Positions 31,836-43,217 of a DNA stretch of 64,000 bases are shown here, piece after piece (the stretch's first letter is position 1; each line of letters begins with the position of its first letter). The notes below the pieces were generated by a model. That model did no database searches. It saw only the letters and a list, made by a program, of their open reading frames with translations, and was not told the origin of the DNA. The stretch covers positions 119,278,615 through 119,342,614 of the forward strand of contig NW_023603184.1 in the NCBI RefSeq assembly GCF_014898055.3, in the 5' to 3' direction. A program made the translations under genes and the position numbers. The DNA is from Talpa occidentalis (lineage: Eukaryota; Chordata; Mammalia; Eulipotyphla; Talpidae).

Positions 31836-31932
31836 CTCCCTTGCAGGGTATTTCAATACATCCACCTTTTCTGTTCTCCACTCTGTCTCTGACTAATTCT
31901 TTCATCACCACCGGCCTAACTCCAATATTTTA
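31826..31932 (+). mobile_element. Old fragment of the local SINE, 3' half
   Basis: CTGCTCCCTTGCAGGGTATT, CTTTTCTGTTCTCCACTCTG, TCTCTGACTAATTCTTTCAT and GGCCTAACTCCAAT keep the block order of the SINE 3' domain, with many substitutions. Confidence 0.6.
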
Positions 31933-32100
31933 CCACTACACTCATCCCACTGATGAGAAGAAAGAAAGGTAGGTTTAAATTTTCCCATGAATGCTAATTC
32001 ACATATTCTTGCTTAAAATAAATAATTTCTTTCAAGTAAATATCCAGTTGATTCAAGGTGTACTTTCCTATGAGGGCTTTTCTCTTCTCCTTTTTCCTAG

Positions 32101-32326
32101 ATGGTGTCTGCTTTTAAAGGAAAACCTCCAAAGCTTAGTGACAATGAGGTGGAAGCCTTAGTTTATCTAACCTTGAGGAGACCACAGAGCAAGCCTCTCA
32201 TTTACTTGGGGATCATGCTTTTCATTACATTATTGCTAATGACGATGCTCCTATTCAGCTATAAGATTTCTTGTGACTTTTCTTTCATAATTTTATATTT
32301 TTTAAACTATCATTGCAACAGTAATG
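32101..32326 (+). CDS. Candidate coding exon with one membrane helix, unrecognised
   Basis: A pyrimidine tract and CTTTTTCCTAG (32078-32100) form a strong splice acceptor directly before ATG at 32101. The frame is open for 95 codons to 32388, and a good donor, AATG|GTGAGA, lies at 32326/32327. The first ~30 residues are basic and polar (KGKPPKLSDNEVEALVYLTL), followed by a hydrophobic helix, LIYLGIMLFITLLLMTMLLF, at about residues 34-53. Codon use is ordinary for a mammalian gene. An in-frame TAG sits just before the ATG, so the frame needs splicing or a start here. I do not recognise the protein. It may be a real exon, a pseudoexon or chance. Confidence 0.3.
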
Positions 32327-32329
32327 GTG

Positions 32330-33375
32330 AGATGACACCAGGTTTTAGACTGATTTGTATATCCTCATTCACCAGCTTCAAATTTTAAAGAAACATCTAA
32401 AAATATCTTTCTCTCTTACTATCTCCTTTCATTTTATTTTTCTATACATTTTTCTAGCAGTAGTTGGAGTGTGGCCCCAATTTTCTTTGCTGCCAGTGCC
32501 AGTGCAAATAGGCCTCAAGGACAAAACACATGTCTTTGATATTGGGTTGTTCTAAATTTTCCTCATCACCGTGAACATTGCCGCTGGTTTCAAGCATCCT
32601 ACTTTTGTCCACTGATCCATTTTCCCAGTGTCTCTGTTTTCAGAAAACATACTAGGAAGCAGAGCTAAGCCTAGCCAGTAACCACAGGCATATAAACTAT
32701 TTTTATGACTGCAGTTTCAGGAGACCATCAATCAGAGATATAAACCAACTGGGTTTGATTATGTGTGTGTTTCTCGAAAAACTAACTCTAGGTGAGTGTC
32801 CTAGGGCTCATGTAGGAAGTTCAGTTTTCCAGCTAGCCTGTGTTAGACCAGAACCTGAGGTGTGGACCTATGACGCTGACATAGGAGGACACTATGATAC
32901 TCTCCTGGACCTGCTCCTCCAGAGAGGGCTTTCAGGTCCCACTTGTGGACATGCCGTCAGCAAAGAGCATGCTGCTGTCAGCGCCTCAGTTCAGCTCCAG
33001 CTGCAGAGCTGCCTCACCCGACATCACATTTTTCCCAAGAAGATCCACATGTCATGACTGATCCGAGCTAGCCTGGTCTTTCCATCCCAAGGCAGCACAT
33101 GGCTGAGAGCATTTCAGCTCCAGGTCACTCCATTGGGTCTCCAGAGGCCATCATGGGACTGCTTTGCAGCTGAACAGCCCTCTCAGCTTGTTCTAATCCT
33201 CCGCATTCCTAGCACAGTAAACATCCTGCACACTAACCTCTGTCTCACCGTCTGATGCCGTGAGAACTCACCACGCAGCTGCATTGTATTAGGGTCCAGT
33301 TTCTTAATAGTGCCAATAACATCACACAAAATTACCCAATTTCCAGTCGCTCACTATACATAAAATGTGAGGCCA
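32330..33375. other. Interval flanking the candidate exon, nothing recognised
   Basis: The segment 32800-33250 is richer in GC and CpG-poor, with a 100-codon ORF at 32755-33057 that resembles no family I know. No young SINE lies from 31.9 to 37.8 kb. Confidence 0.35.
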
Positions 33376-33513
33376 TAGTCCAGTGGTTCTCACTTAATAG
33401 CAAGATTTTTTTTTTAATTGTACAAACCAGTTACCTTTGAGCATGGGTTCTAAGAAGCGGTTTTTTAAAAAGCTCTCCATGAGATTCTAAAGTATAACCA
33501 GTGTTGAGAACAA
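33374..33513 (+). mobile_element. MER5A-like hAT-Charlie element
   Basis: Starts CAGTGGTTCTCACTTAATAG and ends GATTCTAAAGTATAACCAGT-GTTGAGAACA, the characteristic MER5A termini (CAGTGGTTCTCAA and its inverted form TTGAGAACCACTG). Non-coding. Confidence 0.75.
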
Positions 33514-34095
33514 TCTAGGCTTTCAGGAAAAATATAAAATTACCATTTGCTGAGTTGGAAAGTAGAGATTCTGCTGCATATACATGTGCTTTTGTATGCT
33601 AAAACATGTCTCTGCTGCCTTAGTTGCCAGCCATTCTCCACCTCTGCTTCTGCTCCTGTTCCAGCAGGTGAACTATTTGTGCTCCTGGTTAAGGTCAGCC
33701 TCCATCTGTGCAATAAATGGTCCTTCGCAAAGTCCTCTCTCTAGAAAAATGATCCTTCCTGTGTCTGCATCCTGACTCTTTTTATTCTTTTGCTGTAGTC
33801 TTTCCACTAGCATGCAGAAGTGCAGAAATGTCCCCATTCTTGACAAAAAGAAAAATCTCAATCCCATATCCTTTTTCCAGCTACTTCCTTCTAGCTACTG
33901 TGCTATTTCCCTGCTTTGGTTTTTCTTAATTTTTTGCAGGAAAACATCAAAGAGTAAGTTATTCATGTTTTCTTCATTTCCTCACCTTCCATTCCCTCCT
34001 GCACCTACTTTGGTTAGGGTTTTACATAAATTCTCCAGACAAAGCTCCCTTATCAAGGTGACAATAACATCCCCATTGCCAGCCTCAGAGGTTAA
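33514..34095. other. Non-coding interval, nothing recognised
   Basis: ORFs at 33547-34117 lack recognisable features. Confidence 0.4.
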
Positions 34096-34099
34096 TTCC

Positions 34100-34825
34100 C
34101 AGTCCTGTAATCAGTAATCTAGAGTCCCTGCTGCCTGCTCACTACCCTGTCATTTCAAGTCCTAGATAGCTCATCCTCTGGAGATTCTCTTCCTACACTA
34201 ATAGCCCCTTCTTAGTCTTTGCTGATTCCTCTTCATCTCCCCAGCCTGTACATGTTACCTTGCCGAAGAGCTCCTCATCTCTTTATGGTCTTAATTGCTC
34301 ATTTGGGCATTATCCCAGGTTTACAGCCTTAAATATCATCTGTATGCTTAGATTTTTCCAAACATAAATCCCAATACAGACTGCTCCCCTGAACTCCAAG
34401 CTTATTTTTATGTTTTATATTTATATGCTTATACTTTTATATATTTATCCTGAGTATTTATTCCAATCTCCACTTGAATATCTAATTGTCATGTCGCACT
34501 TATCATGTCTAAAACCAAATACATTTCCTCCCAAAAGCTTCTATTTCTCCAGTCCTCTCAATCAGTAAATAGCAACTCCAACCCAGTTGTTTTTGCCAAA
34601 AATCTTTGAAGATTTTCTTGATTGCATCCCACAAATTTGTTACCTCTACTTTTAAAATACATCCAGATAATACCACTTAGCATTACCAATACCACCCTGC
34701 TGCCACCCTAACTAAGCAATCATCCCGTCACTCAGAATAAATTCCAATGTCCTTAGGAGGTGAGAGGCAAATGCTTCTTGCCCAAGTCTATCTCTCCAGG
34801 GTCCTCTCCTTCAGGAGTAACTATG
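34100..34825 (+). mobile_element. L2-like LINE fragment
   Basis: CCAAATACATTTCCTCC, CAGTCCTCTCAATCAGTAAA, TAGCAACTCCAACCCAGTTG, AAATCTTTGAAGATTTTCTT, TTTTAAAATACATCCAGATA and CCACCCTGCTGCCACCCTAA follow the internal wording of L2 upstream of the part seen at 19070. Internal deletions are present. No frame survives. Confidence 0.5.
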
Positions 34826-36165
34826 GCATAAAATGCAGGATACTAAACTATGAACAGATTCTTCGTTGTGTCTTTATCCCAATTGAGAGTGCAGTGACTG
34901 AGCACAAATTTAAGATTTCAATAAGTGTTAAGTGAATGAATAATGAATGGATGAGCCAACAATGTTACAATATTGACAGCAATGGATAAAGAGATATATT
35001 GATCTGTTTGACAGAAAATTCAGGCGGTTATTATTAGCTACATTCACTGTGCATGCCAACTGGAAAGAATTTCACACTTGCCTTGATGTATTCATTTTTC
35101 TCTTGGATTCAGTCAGTAGAATTGAATTGTCTTTCTTCAGGCTGATTAGTTTAAACAAAAGGGCATGTGTGGTGACCCTCACAGCACACTGACCGAGTTG
35201 CTTGACTCCAGTAATTCAATAAGAACAAAGAATGATTGTTGAAACAAGACAAGAGCCAAGCCAACAAAATGAGTCCTAAAAGTTTACAAGGCCCACAATA
35301 AACCATCTACCTTTAAATTATTGCAAAGTTGTTTATAAAGAGATTACACATTCCTATATAAATCAAATTGGGAGAATATAATCTATTTTTAAAGGTTTGG
35401 CCATTTATTTTAATTTTAGGTCTACATAATATTAGTGCAGAGCGGTTTACACCTGGTCCAAAATTAAAATTAATGTGTATTTCCCCCTAATGAGAGTGAA
35501 TTCATGATTTGCATTCACATTAATTCTCAACAGACTTGCTTAAGATTGTTTGAAATTAAAGTTTCATAATTAGAATTTAACATTTAAATCATATTCAGGA
35601 GTCTGTGCATATGGTTAAACAGACTTCCAGAATAAATTATGAACTAACAAAATAGTAATCTATTACTTTATGGCATTTGGTAAGTCACATTGCAGTTATT
35701 ATTTTATATCTTCTTACAAAAATATTCTTTTAGACTTCTTGGTCACTGTTCACCCCCTCTTTTGACCTGTATCACTTTCTTATAGCATGTTATTTTCACC
35801 ATGACAACTCAGGGCTTCAAAACTTAATGTTGTCCTATGGACCAGTGACACAAGGGAGAAATTCTATAAAATACCTCAGGTATCTGCCAAGGTTCTTCCT
35901 AATCTAATCTCTGTCTTCTTTCCCTCCAACTATAAGTTAGCTTCCAATAGTGCTTTTTTGCAACTTATCATCTTCCCAACATATTATTTATAAATTGGCA
36001 CCAAAAAAAAAAAAAAAACCCAAAAAACCTGAAAAAGCAGGTAGTCACACATTTTCTTTTTAAATTTGAGCACCATATTATTGGTTAACTTGCCTTCTAA
36101 GAATATTTCCACTCCTCATTCCTCTCTAATTTTATTATATGCTGGCTTGGTTACCTTGCCTCTAG
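34826..36165. other. Non-coding interval, nothing recognised
   Basis: About 1.3 kb of AT-rich DNA with no gene or clear repeat. There is an A-run at 36003-36018. Confidence 0.45.
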
Positions 36166-36167
36166 TA

Positions 36168-36397
36168 AAAGGTTCAAACCTCATAACCACTTTTGGTGAA
36201 ATGATTCTTTGTTGTAAGAGACTGATCTATGCATTGTGGAATGTTTAGAAGCATTCCTGGCCTCTACCTATCAGCTATCTGTGACAACTCCTCTCACCTT
36301 GTTCTGATTGTAACAATAAAAATGGTTTTGGACATTATCAAACATCTGCTGGAGAAGTAGAGGAAGTGACAGGTTGCTCCCAGTTGAGAACCACCAC
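36168..36397 (-). mobile_element. MER20 hAT-Charlie element
   Basis: Plus-strand blocks GATTCTTTGTTGTAAGAGAC, ATGCATTGTGGAATGTTTAG, AAGCATTCCTGGCCTCTACC, GACATTATCAAACATCTGCT and CAGTTGAGAACCACC are the reverse complement of MER20 over its whole length. The short ORF at 36066-36248 is a chance overlap. MER20 copies act as regulatory elements in some mammalian tissues, but nothing here shows that this one does. Confidence 0.85.
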
Positions 36398-36584
36398 CAC
36401 TCCATGACAAATAAAGTCAAAGATCATTCCAAATTACCATGGATCACTGAATTTCAAATCCTTATCATCTTAATTCACAATGCATTTTCTTTCCCCTACA
36501 CTTGAAAGCTTGACAGAGCAGGACATAAACAGTCTCCATTTTGATCATAGTGTATTCCTAGAGATCAGGAATGTAATGACCTGG

Positions 36585-36905
36585 GATGGTTAATCTTATG
36601 TGCTAACATGGAAGGTATTTTTAGATGAGATTAACTTCTAAATCAGTGAACTGTGATTAAATCACACTGTCTTCCATAACATGCATAGGACTCATCTGAT
36701 CTGTCAAAGCCTTAATAGAACAAGGAGACTAACCTTCTCAAGTAAGGGGAGAATGTAAAAGGCAGGATTGTTGGCAGTCCAGGAGAGTCCCTGGATGGAA
36801 AATGTACCTTTGGTATTCCTGGATCTGGATCTTCACCCTAACAGTCCACACTGCAGATTTTAGATCTGCTAACCTCTGCAATTGTATGAGTCTGATCCTT
36901 ATAAT

Positions 36906-36936
<31 letters not shown>

Positions 36937-36965
36937 TATTTTCTCTGGAGAATCCTAACACATAA
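36585..36965 (+). repeat. Ancient interspersed repeat, family not assigned
   Basis: GATGGTTAATCTTATGTGCT at the start, CAGTGAACTGTGATTAAATC, CATCTGATCTGTCAAAGCC, AATAGAACAAGGAGACTAA, and TTTTCTCTGGAGAATCCTAA at the end are phrases of a familiar old mammalian repeat (usually 'tctctggagaaccctgactaata'). I cannot name the family with certainty. It contains the CA microsatellite. Confidence 0.55.
36910..36936 (+). repeat. (CA)n microsatellite
   Basis: About 13 uninterrupted CA units, at the point where the surrounding old repeat normally has a TA-rich stretch. Confidence 0.95.
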
Positions 36966-37104
36966 TATAAGTGAAATAACAATATTTTTTTTTCCTCTCC
37001 AACACACACTCTTTCCCCAAATCAACGGAGCCATCCAAAATTCCTTGAGAAGGATAAGCAATGCTTATATTTTCTTATCTTTGAAAGCTGTCAAGAAGCA
37101 AGAG

Positions 37105-37735
37105 GGTATGATCCAGCAATTCCACTACTAGATATATACTGGAAAAAGGCAATAACAGTAATTCAAATAGATATATGCAGCACTAAGTTCATCTCAGCAG
37201 TATTTACAATAGCCAAGGTATGGAAACAACCTAACTAAGTGCCCAACAATAGCTGAGCAGATTAATAAAAAGATGTGTTGTATAAATAATGGAATACTAT
37301 TCAGCTATTTTTAAAAAAAGAAAACTTGCCATTCTTGCCAGCACGATGGAAGTGGTGTGGTGTTAAGCTGAGAAAATTAAGTCAGAAGGAGAAAGACAAA
37401 TACTAATGATTTCATTTTTATGAGTAATATAAAGTAACAAACTAAACCAAAGTATACAACTGAACCAAAATAAACCATAGAAATCTGACTGAAGAATTGA
37501 GGTTATCACAGACTAAGGATTAGGGTTAGGGAGCAAAGGGGGAGTGGAGCCAGTGGACTTTGGTGGAGGATTATGAGTGCTTTGGTGATGAGTTTGATGA
37601 ACTAACATACATCTGAGGAAATGTGAACTGATACCCCTAAATCATATGCAGTGTTATAAACCAATGTTATCTCAGTAAAAATAATACAATTTAAAATTAA
37701 AATAAATAAAATTATAAAGTAGGCCAAAAAAAAAA
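37105..37735 (+). mobile_element. Old L1 LINE 3' part
   Basis: Starts in ORF2 near GATCCAGCAATTCCACTACT and continues through TTTACAATAGCCAAGGTATG, GGAATACTATTCAGCTATTT and the 3' UTR to ATAAACCAATGTTATCTCAG, then A-rich sequence. Frames are broken throughout. Older than the L1s at 8566 and 57489. Confidence 0.85.
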
Positions 37736-37784
37736 ATAAATTGTGGAATAACAAAAAAAATAGTAATCAAGAGGAAAGATTTGG

Positions 37785-38049
37785 GGGCCTCCCTGGTGAT
37801 GCAGGGGTTAAAGGCAGTGCTATCAAGCAATTGGCAGCTACAGCAGCATGAGTTCAATCCCCAGCTAGCCAGGGAGCTACCCACATGGTGCAGCAGACCT
37901 CTCATCATGCCTGCTGCTCCTCTCAGGAGTGTATTTCAGTAGATCTGCCTGTTCTGCTCCCACTCTGTCTCTAGTGAATCCTCTCACCCCCACACCTCTG
38001 GCCTGTACCCCAGTTCTTGTATGCAAAAATAAATATTAAAAAAAAAAAA
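37785..38049 (+). mobile_element. tRNA-derived SINE, GGGGTTAAA subfamily
   Basis: GGGCCTCCCTGGTGATGCAG start, GAGTTCAATCCCCAGC B-box region, ATGCAAAAATAAATATT tail and A-run. Flanks AGAGGAAAGATTTG and AGAGCAAAGGTTTA are a worn TSD. Confidence 0.92.
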
Positions 38050-38700
38050 GAGCAAAGGTTTAAAGAAGTAAGACCCAGAGTTTCTATGACAAAAAGCCCT
38101 GGCTGGGCATATGGAAAGCAACAGAGTTAACATGAGAGTGTGGGGGAAATGTGGTGAAATGTCTGATGCTTGGGAGTCACTTTCAGCTAGAGGACACCTG
38201 TTAAGGGAGCCTCTTACATCACCTGGACAGGAACCACTTTAACTGAAATCTTTTCATTAAATGTATCTGTCATCAGCTGCCTACAAGTTGCCAATGAACA
38301 GTTCTCTGAGACTTTGCAGAAACCCCTTTAAACTGCCCCATGTAAAAGCAACCCCTCTTTTTAATAGCTCAGAACACTTATAAGCCTCTATCCAAAACAA
38401 AGGGTTAGGTTCCTCAGCACTCAGAGGTAAGGAAGGGAAACCGCTGCCTTGGTGAAGTCATGAATGCCCCAGTGTGCTCCTCATTCTGAGTACAGTGTCC
38501 AATGATAAAGAACAGTCCTCACATGACAAGGTTCAGTTTTGATTAAGTTGAAGAAAGCAGAAAGTACTGCAAAACAAAATACAATACAGTGAGAAGTGGA
38601 GCTTACTTTAGTATGTCTAAATTTTGAGACACCAAGTTTTCCTAAATCTGTTTAAAAAAAAAAAAACAGATATCTTTTATAATTAGGAGCTCTGTTCAAA
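38050..38700. other. Non-coding interval, nothing recognised
   Basis: No gene or firm repeat. A-run at 38652-38664. Confidence 0.4.
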
Positions 38701-39955
38701 AAAGTAGAACTTGAGAGTTTCCCATGACTTGAGGTGAAACCAGACACCTCTTGGACATTGGAGAACAACACAGAATGTGCCAGAAGGGACACCGAGGAAA
38801 TTCAACTCCAGGCAACAAAAGGTGGGTAGAAAGGGGTGTTCAGAAACTGTGGCCAGGGCGGGAAGCAGAGGTACAAACCTGTGTTCCCATGTTTGCCTAT
38901 TGACCCTGGGGAGAGATGAGTTGAACAGAGCAGAGGCTCACTCCTCACTGAAAGGAGATAGGTTCACCCCTCACTAAGAGGAGATAGTTGCTGAGTAACT
39001 GTGCCTGGTAGTGGTCAACAGTGAAGAGGACAGGGCACAGAACTGCGCTCCACTATCCCCACCACCTAAGGACTAGTGCAGACCCTCTGACCTCCACTGA
39101 GAGCTCGGCCCACAAGACATGGATCTCTGGAAACCCAGAGAGGAGGACAATCAGGGGTAACATACATGAGCCACCCCACACACCACTTTCACTTTCATCA
39201 CTTGATGCCTCCAGGACCTTCTCCCACACCTTGATTCAGTAGCTACAGATTAGTTCTCCCTTGCATACAAGTTATTAAAAGACTAATCCAGGGCCTCCCT
39301 GGTGGCACAAGAGGTTAAGACACAACCTTTGAAGCTGTCTGCAGCCACTGCAGCATGAGTTCAATCCCAGGCCAGGGAGATACCCACATGGCACAGCAGA
39401 CCTCTCCTGCCTCGCCCACTGCTCCCCTCCACAGTGTATTTCAGTCAATCTGCCTGTTCTGCTCCCCACTCTATCTCTGGTGAATCCTCTCGCCCCCAAC
39501 ACACCTCTGGCCTGCAACCCAGTTCTTGTATGCACAAATTAATAAATCTTAAAAAAAAAAAAAAAAAAGGCCAATCCAGGAGAAGCTAAAAAAAAAAACC
39601 ACAGTACCATTTGCAAGAAAAGTCTGAGTCCCTTAGGACACTTTTGAAAAACTAGCAAACTGGAAAACTATAAAATAGGCTAACAAAGAAATACAACAAA
39701 ATGTATTTTGAGTCCTCAAGGACTATTTCACCACAGAGAAAGGAAAAAAATCTCCAAAATTTAGCCACAGAGACATTGAAAATATGCGCTTTCTATAAGA
39801 TGTAGAAATCCAAATTTCCATGATGAAGAAATTCAAAGAAATAGAACAAAGTATCTGTTCACATGCCATAACCAGAAAAAAAGTATGATTCAAATATGAA
39901 GGCCAATGGAAAATCATAAAGGTGGCTATTTGAAAAGCAGACATTATCTGCTGTT
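38701..39955 (+). repeat. Possible old L1 5' region, split by a SINE
   Basis: GC-richer text (GACACCTCTTGGACATTGGA, TGGCCAGGGCGGGAAGCAGA, GTGAAGAGGACAGGGCACAG, two tandem-like CACT-AAGAGGAGATAG units) followed by A-rich segments suits an L1 5' UTR leading into ORF1. No coiled-coil ORF1 frame survives. Tentative. Confidence 0.3.
39291..39567 (+). mobile_element. tRNA-derived SINE, GAGGTTAAG subfamily
   Basis: GGGCCTCCCTGGTGGCACAA start, GAGTTCAATCCCAGGC B-box region, tail AAATTAATAAATCTT-A(18). Flanks GACTAATCCA (39281-39290) and GGCCAATCCA (39568-39577) are a near-match TSD. Confidence 0.93.
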
Positions 39956-39959
39956 AATT

Positions 39960-40570
39960 GCCACCCACATAGTTTACTAATTTTCTTTTGCCACCATGAC
40001 AAGTTACTAAAAACTTAATGATTTAAAATAACAGCACTATTGTATCTATTTCTATAGGTCAAGTTTGGCTGAGCTGGTTTCCGTTTCCAATTAAACAAGG
40101 CCAATGTCAAGGTGTCAGCCACCTGGACTCTTCACCAGAGACTCTGGGAAGATTTCTTTTCCAATCCATTCAGGATTCTAGCAAAATTCAGTTCCTTGTG
40201 GTTGTAGGTCCCTATTTCCTTGTTGACTGTCGGCTAGAGACCACTTTTAGCTCTGAAAGGCTTGTATCTGTTCCTTGCTGATGATGCCTGGCAACTCAGA
40301 GCCAGAAATGACATATCAAATGCTCCTCATGTTTATAATCTCCCTTACTTCTCCTTCTGTCACATGTCTCCTCTGCCTCTAGCCAAAGAATTTTTTTTTT
40401 CTTTTGAGTACTCATGTGATTAGACCAGGCTGACACATATAATCCATGGTAATCCTCTGTCCTAATTTCATTTGTAAAGTTCCTTTTGCCTGTGAAAGCC
40501 TCTTCACATATTCCAGGAATTAAGATGTGAACTCCCTGGGGTTCATTATTGTTCTTACCACAGTAGATAG
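39960..40570 (+). repeat. Ancient interspersed repeat, family not assigned
   Basis: TTGCCACCATGACAAGTTAC, TAAAAACTTAATGATTTAAA, CAATGTCAAGGTGTCAGCC, CATGTGATTAGACCAGGCTG and TAATCCATGGTAATCC follow a common old mammalian repeat ('caaacttagtggcttaaaacaacac', 'tcaaggtgtcggcagg'). Diverged and non-coding. Confidence 0.5.
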
Positions 40571-41043
40571 CTCTGTTTGGTGCTCCTGGCTACATAGTAG
40601 CTGGCATTCATTCATTTATCAGTGCTTAATGGTTTTCTCAAACAAGAAAAAGGAGAACAAGTACATATGCAGCTTGATCTTGTTAAAATGATTACTTCTT
40701 CTTTGGAAACTATTAGGACATTCTTTGAAATAACACGCCTCTCCATTTTGCTATGTCACTTTACCAACCTGGGTTAGCCTTGAAAAGCCCTGTTTCTAAA
40801 AAATTACTGCTCTCTAAAAACCCAAATTATTCTTTCCTATGGAGGACTCAGGTTCTGACAAAGATATGCTTTGAAGGCAGAGGATGAATTGTGTTCTGGT
40901 AATCATCCTGTCTCATCTTTCTTTGCATGAACTGGTCTGGAGAGGAAAAGCAAAGAGAAAAGTGACTTACTTTAACATAGAGAATTACAGAAGAAATATA
41001 TGAATCCTAATCATCTTAATTATCAGAATTCTGATATGAGTCT
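40571..41043. other. Non-coding interval, nothing recognised
   Basis: No gene or firm repeat was seen. Confidence 0.4.
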
Positions 41044-41305
41044 TTTTTTAAGATTTATTTATTTATGCATACAATAAGTGGGGTGTAACTGCAGGTGGTG
41101 AGTGGATTTACCAGAGAGAGTGGGAACAGAACAGGAAGATCTACTGAAATTCACTGCTGAGGGGAGCAGTGGGCGGGCAAGATAGGAGAGGTCTGCTGCG
41201 CCATGTGGATTAGCTCCCTGGCTGGCTGGAGATCAAACTCATGCTAAACTGGCTGGCAATAGCTTAATAGTGCTGTCTTTAACCCCTGCGCCACCAGGAA
41301 GGCCC
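41044..41305 (-). mobile_element. tRNA-derived SINE, GGGGTTAAA subfamily
   Basis: Minus-strand copy: TTTATTTATTTATGCATACA tail side, GCGCCACCAGGAAGGCC start side. Flanks CTGATATGAGTCT and CTAATGTGATTCT match at 10 of 13 positions. Confidence 0.9.
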
Positions 41306-41920
41306 CTAATGTGATTCTAAAGTGGCACTAGGATACACATCACTTGTGACATGGGTAGATGTTGCCTTGGCCACATTTCTTTCTCCCTTTGGTGGTGGTG
41401 CCCTTTAATATTTTTACTTTGCTTAACACGTTCACCATTTGCAAATCTTTTGTTACATATGTACTCTCATTTGAACTTCAAATAATCCTGCTAAGTAAAC
41501 CGGGCAAGCATTATTACTCCATATGTCATATAGCTGGGGTGCAGGAGAATAAAGTGACTCCAGGTGTACAGAGCTAATGAGTAGCAGACCAGACTGCTCA
41601 TTCAGCAATCTTTCCACTGTCACTATGGCAATAACAACTACCCCCATTGCCAGAGCTCTCTTGTTCTTTATCCCTACACTCTTAACAACACCGAGCCCTT
41701 GAGGCTCATTCACAATAAAGTGTGAGTGACTGATTCTAATGTGTTGGGATAGGAAGGAATATTGGAAGAGTATATGGTTCTTCCAACTGTATCTAAATGT
41801 TAATTCAGTGCCAGACTCCCATGAAAGTTAAATATCAAGATAAAGCTGCTTCACGCAACATCATTTTATCCCAAAAATGAAGACAACACATAAGTTGGGT
41901 AAAATGGGAAGTTTAAAAAG
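41306..41920 (-). repeat. Interval with a probable MIR remnant
   Basis: Between about 41430 and 41610 the words CTCATTTGAACTTCAAATAA, ATTATTACTCCATATGTCAT and AGAGCTAATGAGTAGCAGAC follow reversed MIR or L2 text. The rest is unrecognised. Confidence 0.35.
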
Positions 41921-41929
41921 AATTAGAGC

Positions 41930-42210
41930 GGGCCTAATTGCATCCTTGTGACGCAAGGGGTTAAGCACAGCACTATGAAGCAATTCTCAGCCTCGGCAGC
42001 AGGGGAGTTCGATCCCCAGCCTGCCAAGGAGCTACCCACATGGCACAGCAGACCTCTTCTGTCTCACCTGCTGCTCCCCTCAGCAATGTATTTCAGTCAG
42101 TCTGCCTGTTCTGTTCCCCACTTTGTCTCTGGTGAATTCTCTCACCACCCCCACCTCAGGCCTGTACCCCAACTCTTGTATGCATAAAATAAATAAATCT
42201 TAAAAAAAAA
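41930..42210 (+). mobile_element. tRNA-derived SINE with altered 5' end
   Basis: TSD AATTAGAGC at 41921-41929 and 42211-42219. The first bases read GGGCCTAATTGCATCCTTGT, which differs from the usual CCTGGTGGCG and weakens the A box. The remainder is standard, with GAGTTCGATCCCCAGC and AAATAAATC. Confidence 0.92.
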
Positions 42211-42520
42211 AATTAGAGCAAGGAAGCCATGAGCAGAAATGACCAGGTCCAAAAAGAAGGAAATTATATGCATAACTAAAATTCTCAAGTTGTTATATTA
42301 AATCAGATGTAAACAGTCCATTAAGAAATAGAGAAATTGAAAATATGACCTTCTCTTCTGAATGATTAAACAGCAATTTTGATTATTTTGTTCTTTCTTG
42401 TTTATCAGAATAAATTGTCCTCCATTGAATTCAGAAGGATCTTTAATATCCCTATTAGAGAAATGTAATCAACTTAGAAAGCATGGTATACACTGAAAAT
42501 CACATATAAATTCCTGCCTA
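42211..42520. other. Non-coding interval, nothing recognised
   Basis: No gene or firm repeat was seen. Confidence 0.4.
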
Positions 42521-42820
42521 GCGCCTCCCTGGTGGCTCAGCAGTTGAGCGCTGGGTTGTGAAGCTCCCTGCGGCCTCTGGCACCGGTTCGATCCCCAGCT
42601 GCTCCCCAGCCACCGGAGGAGGGTCCCACATGGCGCGCAGACCTCTCCTGCCGCCCGCTGCTCCCCTCAGCAGTGTACTTCGATCCTTCTGCCTGCTCTG
42701 CTCCCCGCTCTGGCTCTGGTGAATTCTCTCACCCTCCCGCACTTCTGACTGTACCCAGTGCATGTATAAACAAATAAACAAATAAATAAAATACGTGCCT
42801 CTTTAAAAAAAAAAAAAAAA
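42521..42820 (+). mobile_element. tRNA-derived SINE, third subfamily with inserted block
   Basis: TSD TTCCTGCCTA at 42511-42520 and 42821-42830. It carries an extra ~16-20 bp block after the B box (GCTGCTCCCCAGCCACCGGA) and a variant tail (CAGTGCATGTATAAACAAAT, ACGTGCCTCTTTA), both shared with the copy at 58871. The B box GGTTCGATCC is intact. Confidence 0.94.
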
Positions 42821-42830
42821 TTCCTGCCTA

Positions 42831-43181
42831 CCTCTTTCTTTTCCCTGAAGTGTTTTCCATTTACTTTTTGTTCTCCACTATCTCTTGATCTGTTTTATGC
42901 TATCAACTTCTCAAATGTCTTTTAATAAGATATTGAAAATTATCCACTTAATGTTTCCCTTTGTGAAACCTCAGGCTACTCAAAAAGATTAATGTAACTG
43001 AATCTGATAAAATTAGAGTAAGACCTTCTTTGAAGCAGTCTTAAGTTTTTGCTTTCTTTCTTATTTAAAATCAAAAAGTAACATTTTCACCTCATTATAA
43101 GGTGAAAGAGACCTTGACAAGTGGGAGTTTGTTGAAGGGTACTACATTGAAACCTTCAAAAACAGTGCATATCCATTGCAT

Positions 43182-43217
<36 letters not shown>

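Noticed and set aside
32755..33057. 100-codon ORF with Cys/His residues
   Set aside because: The Cys and His spacing fits no zinc-finger or other motif, and no splice context or conservation evidence is visible.
31933..37784. SINE-free stretch of about 5.9 kb as a sign of functional constraint
   Set aside because: With a mean spacing near 1.8 kb, a gap of this size is not surprising among 35 intervals. An even longer gap (6.8-14.5 kb) shows nothing special.
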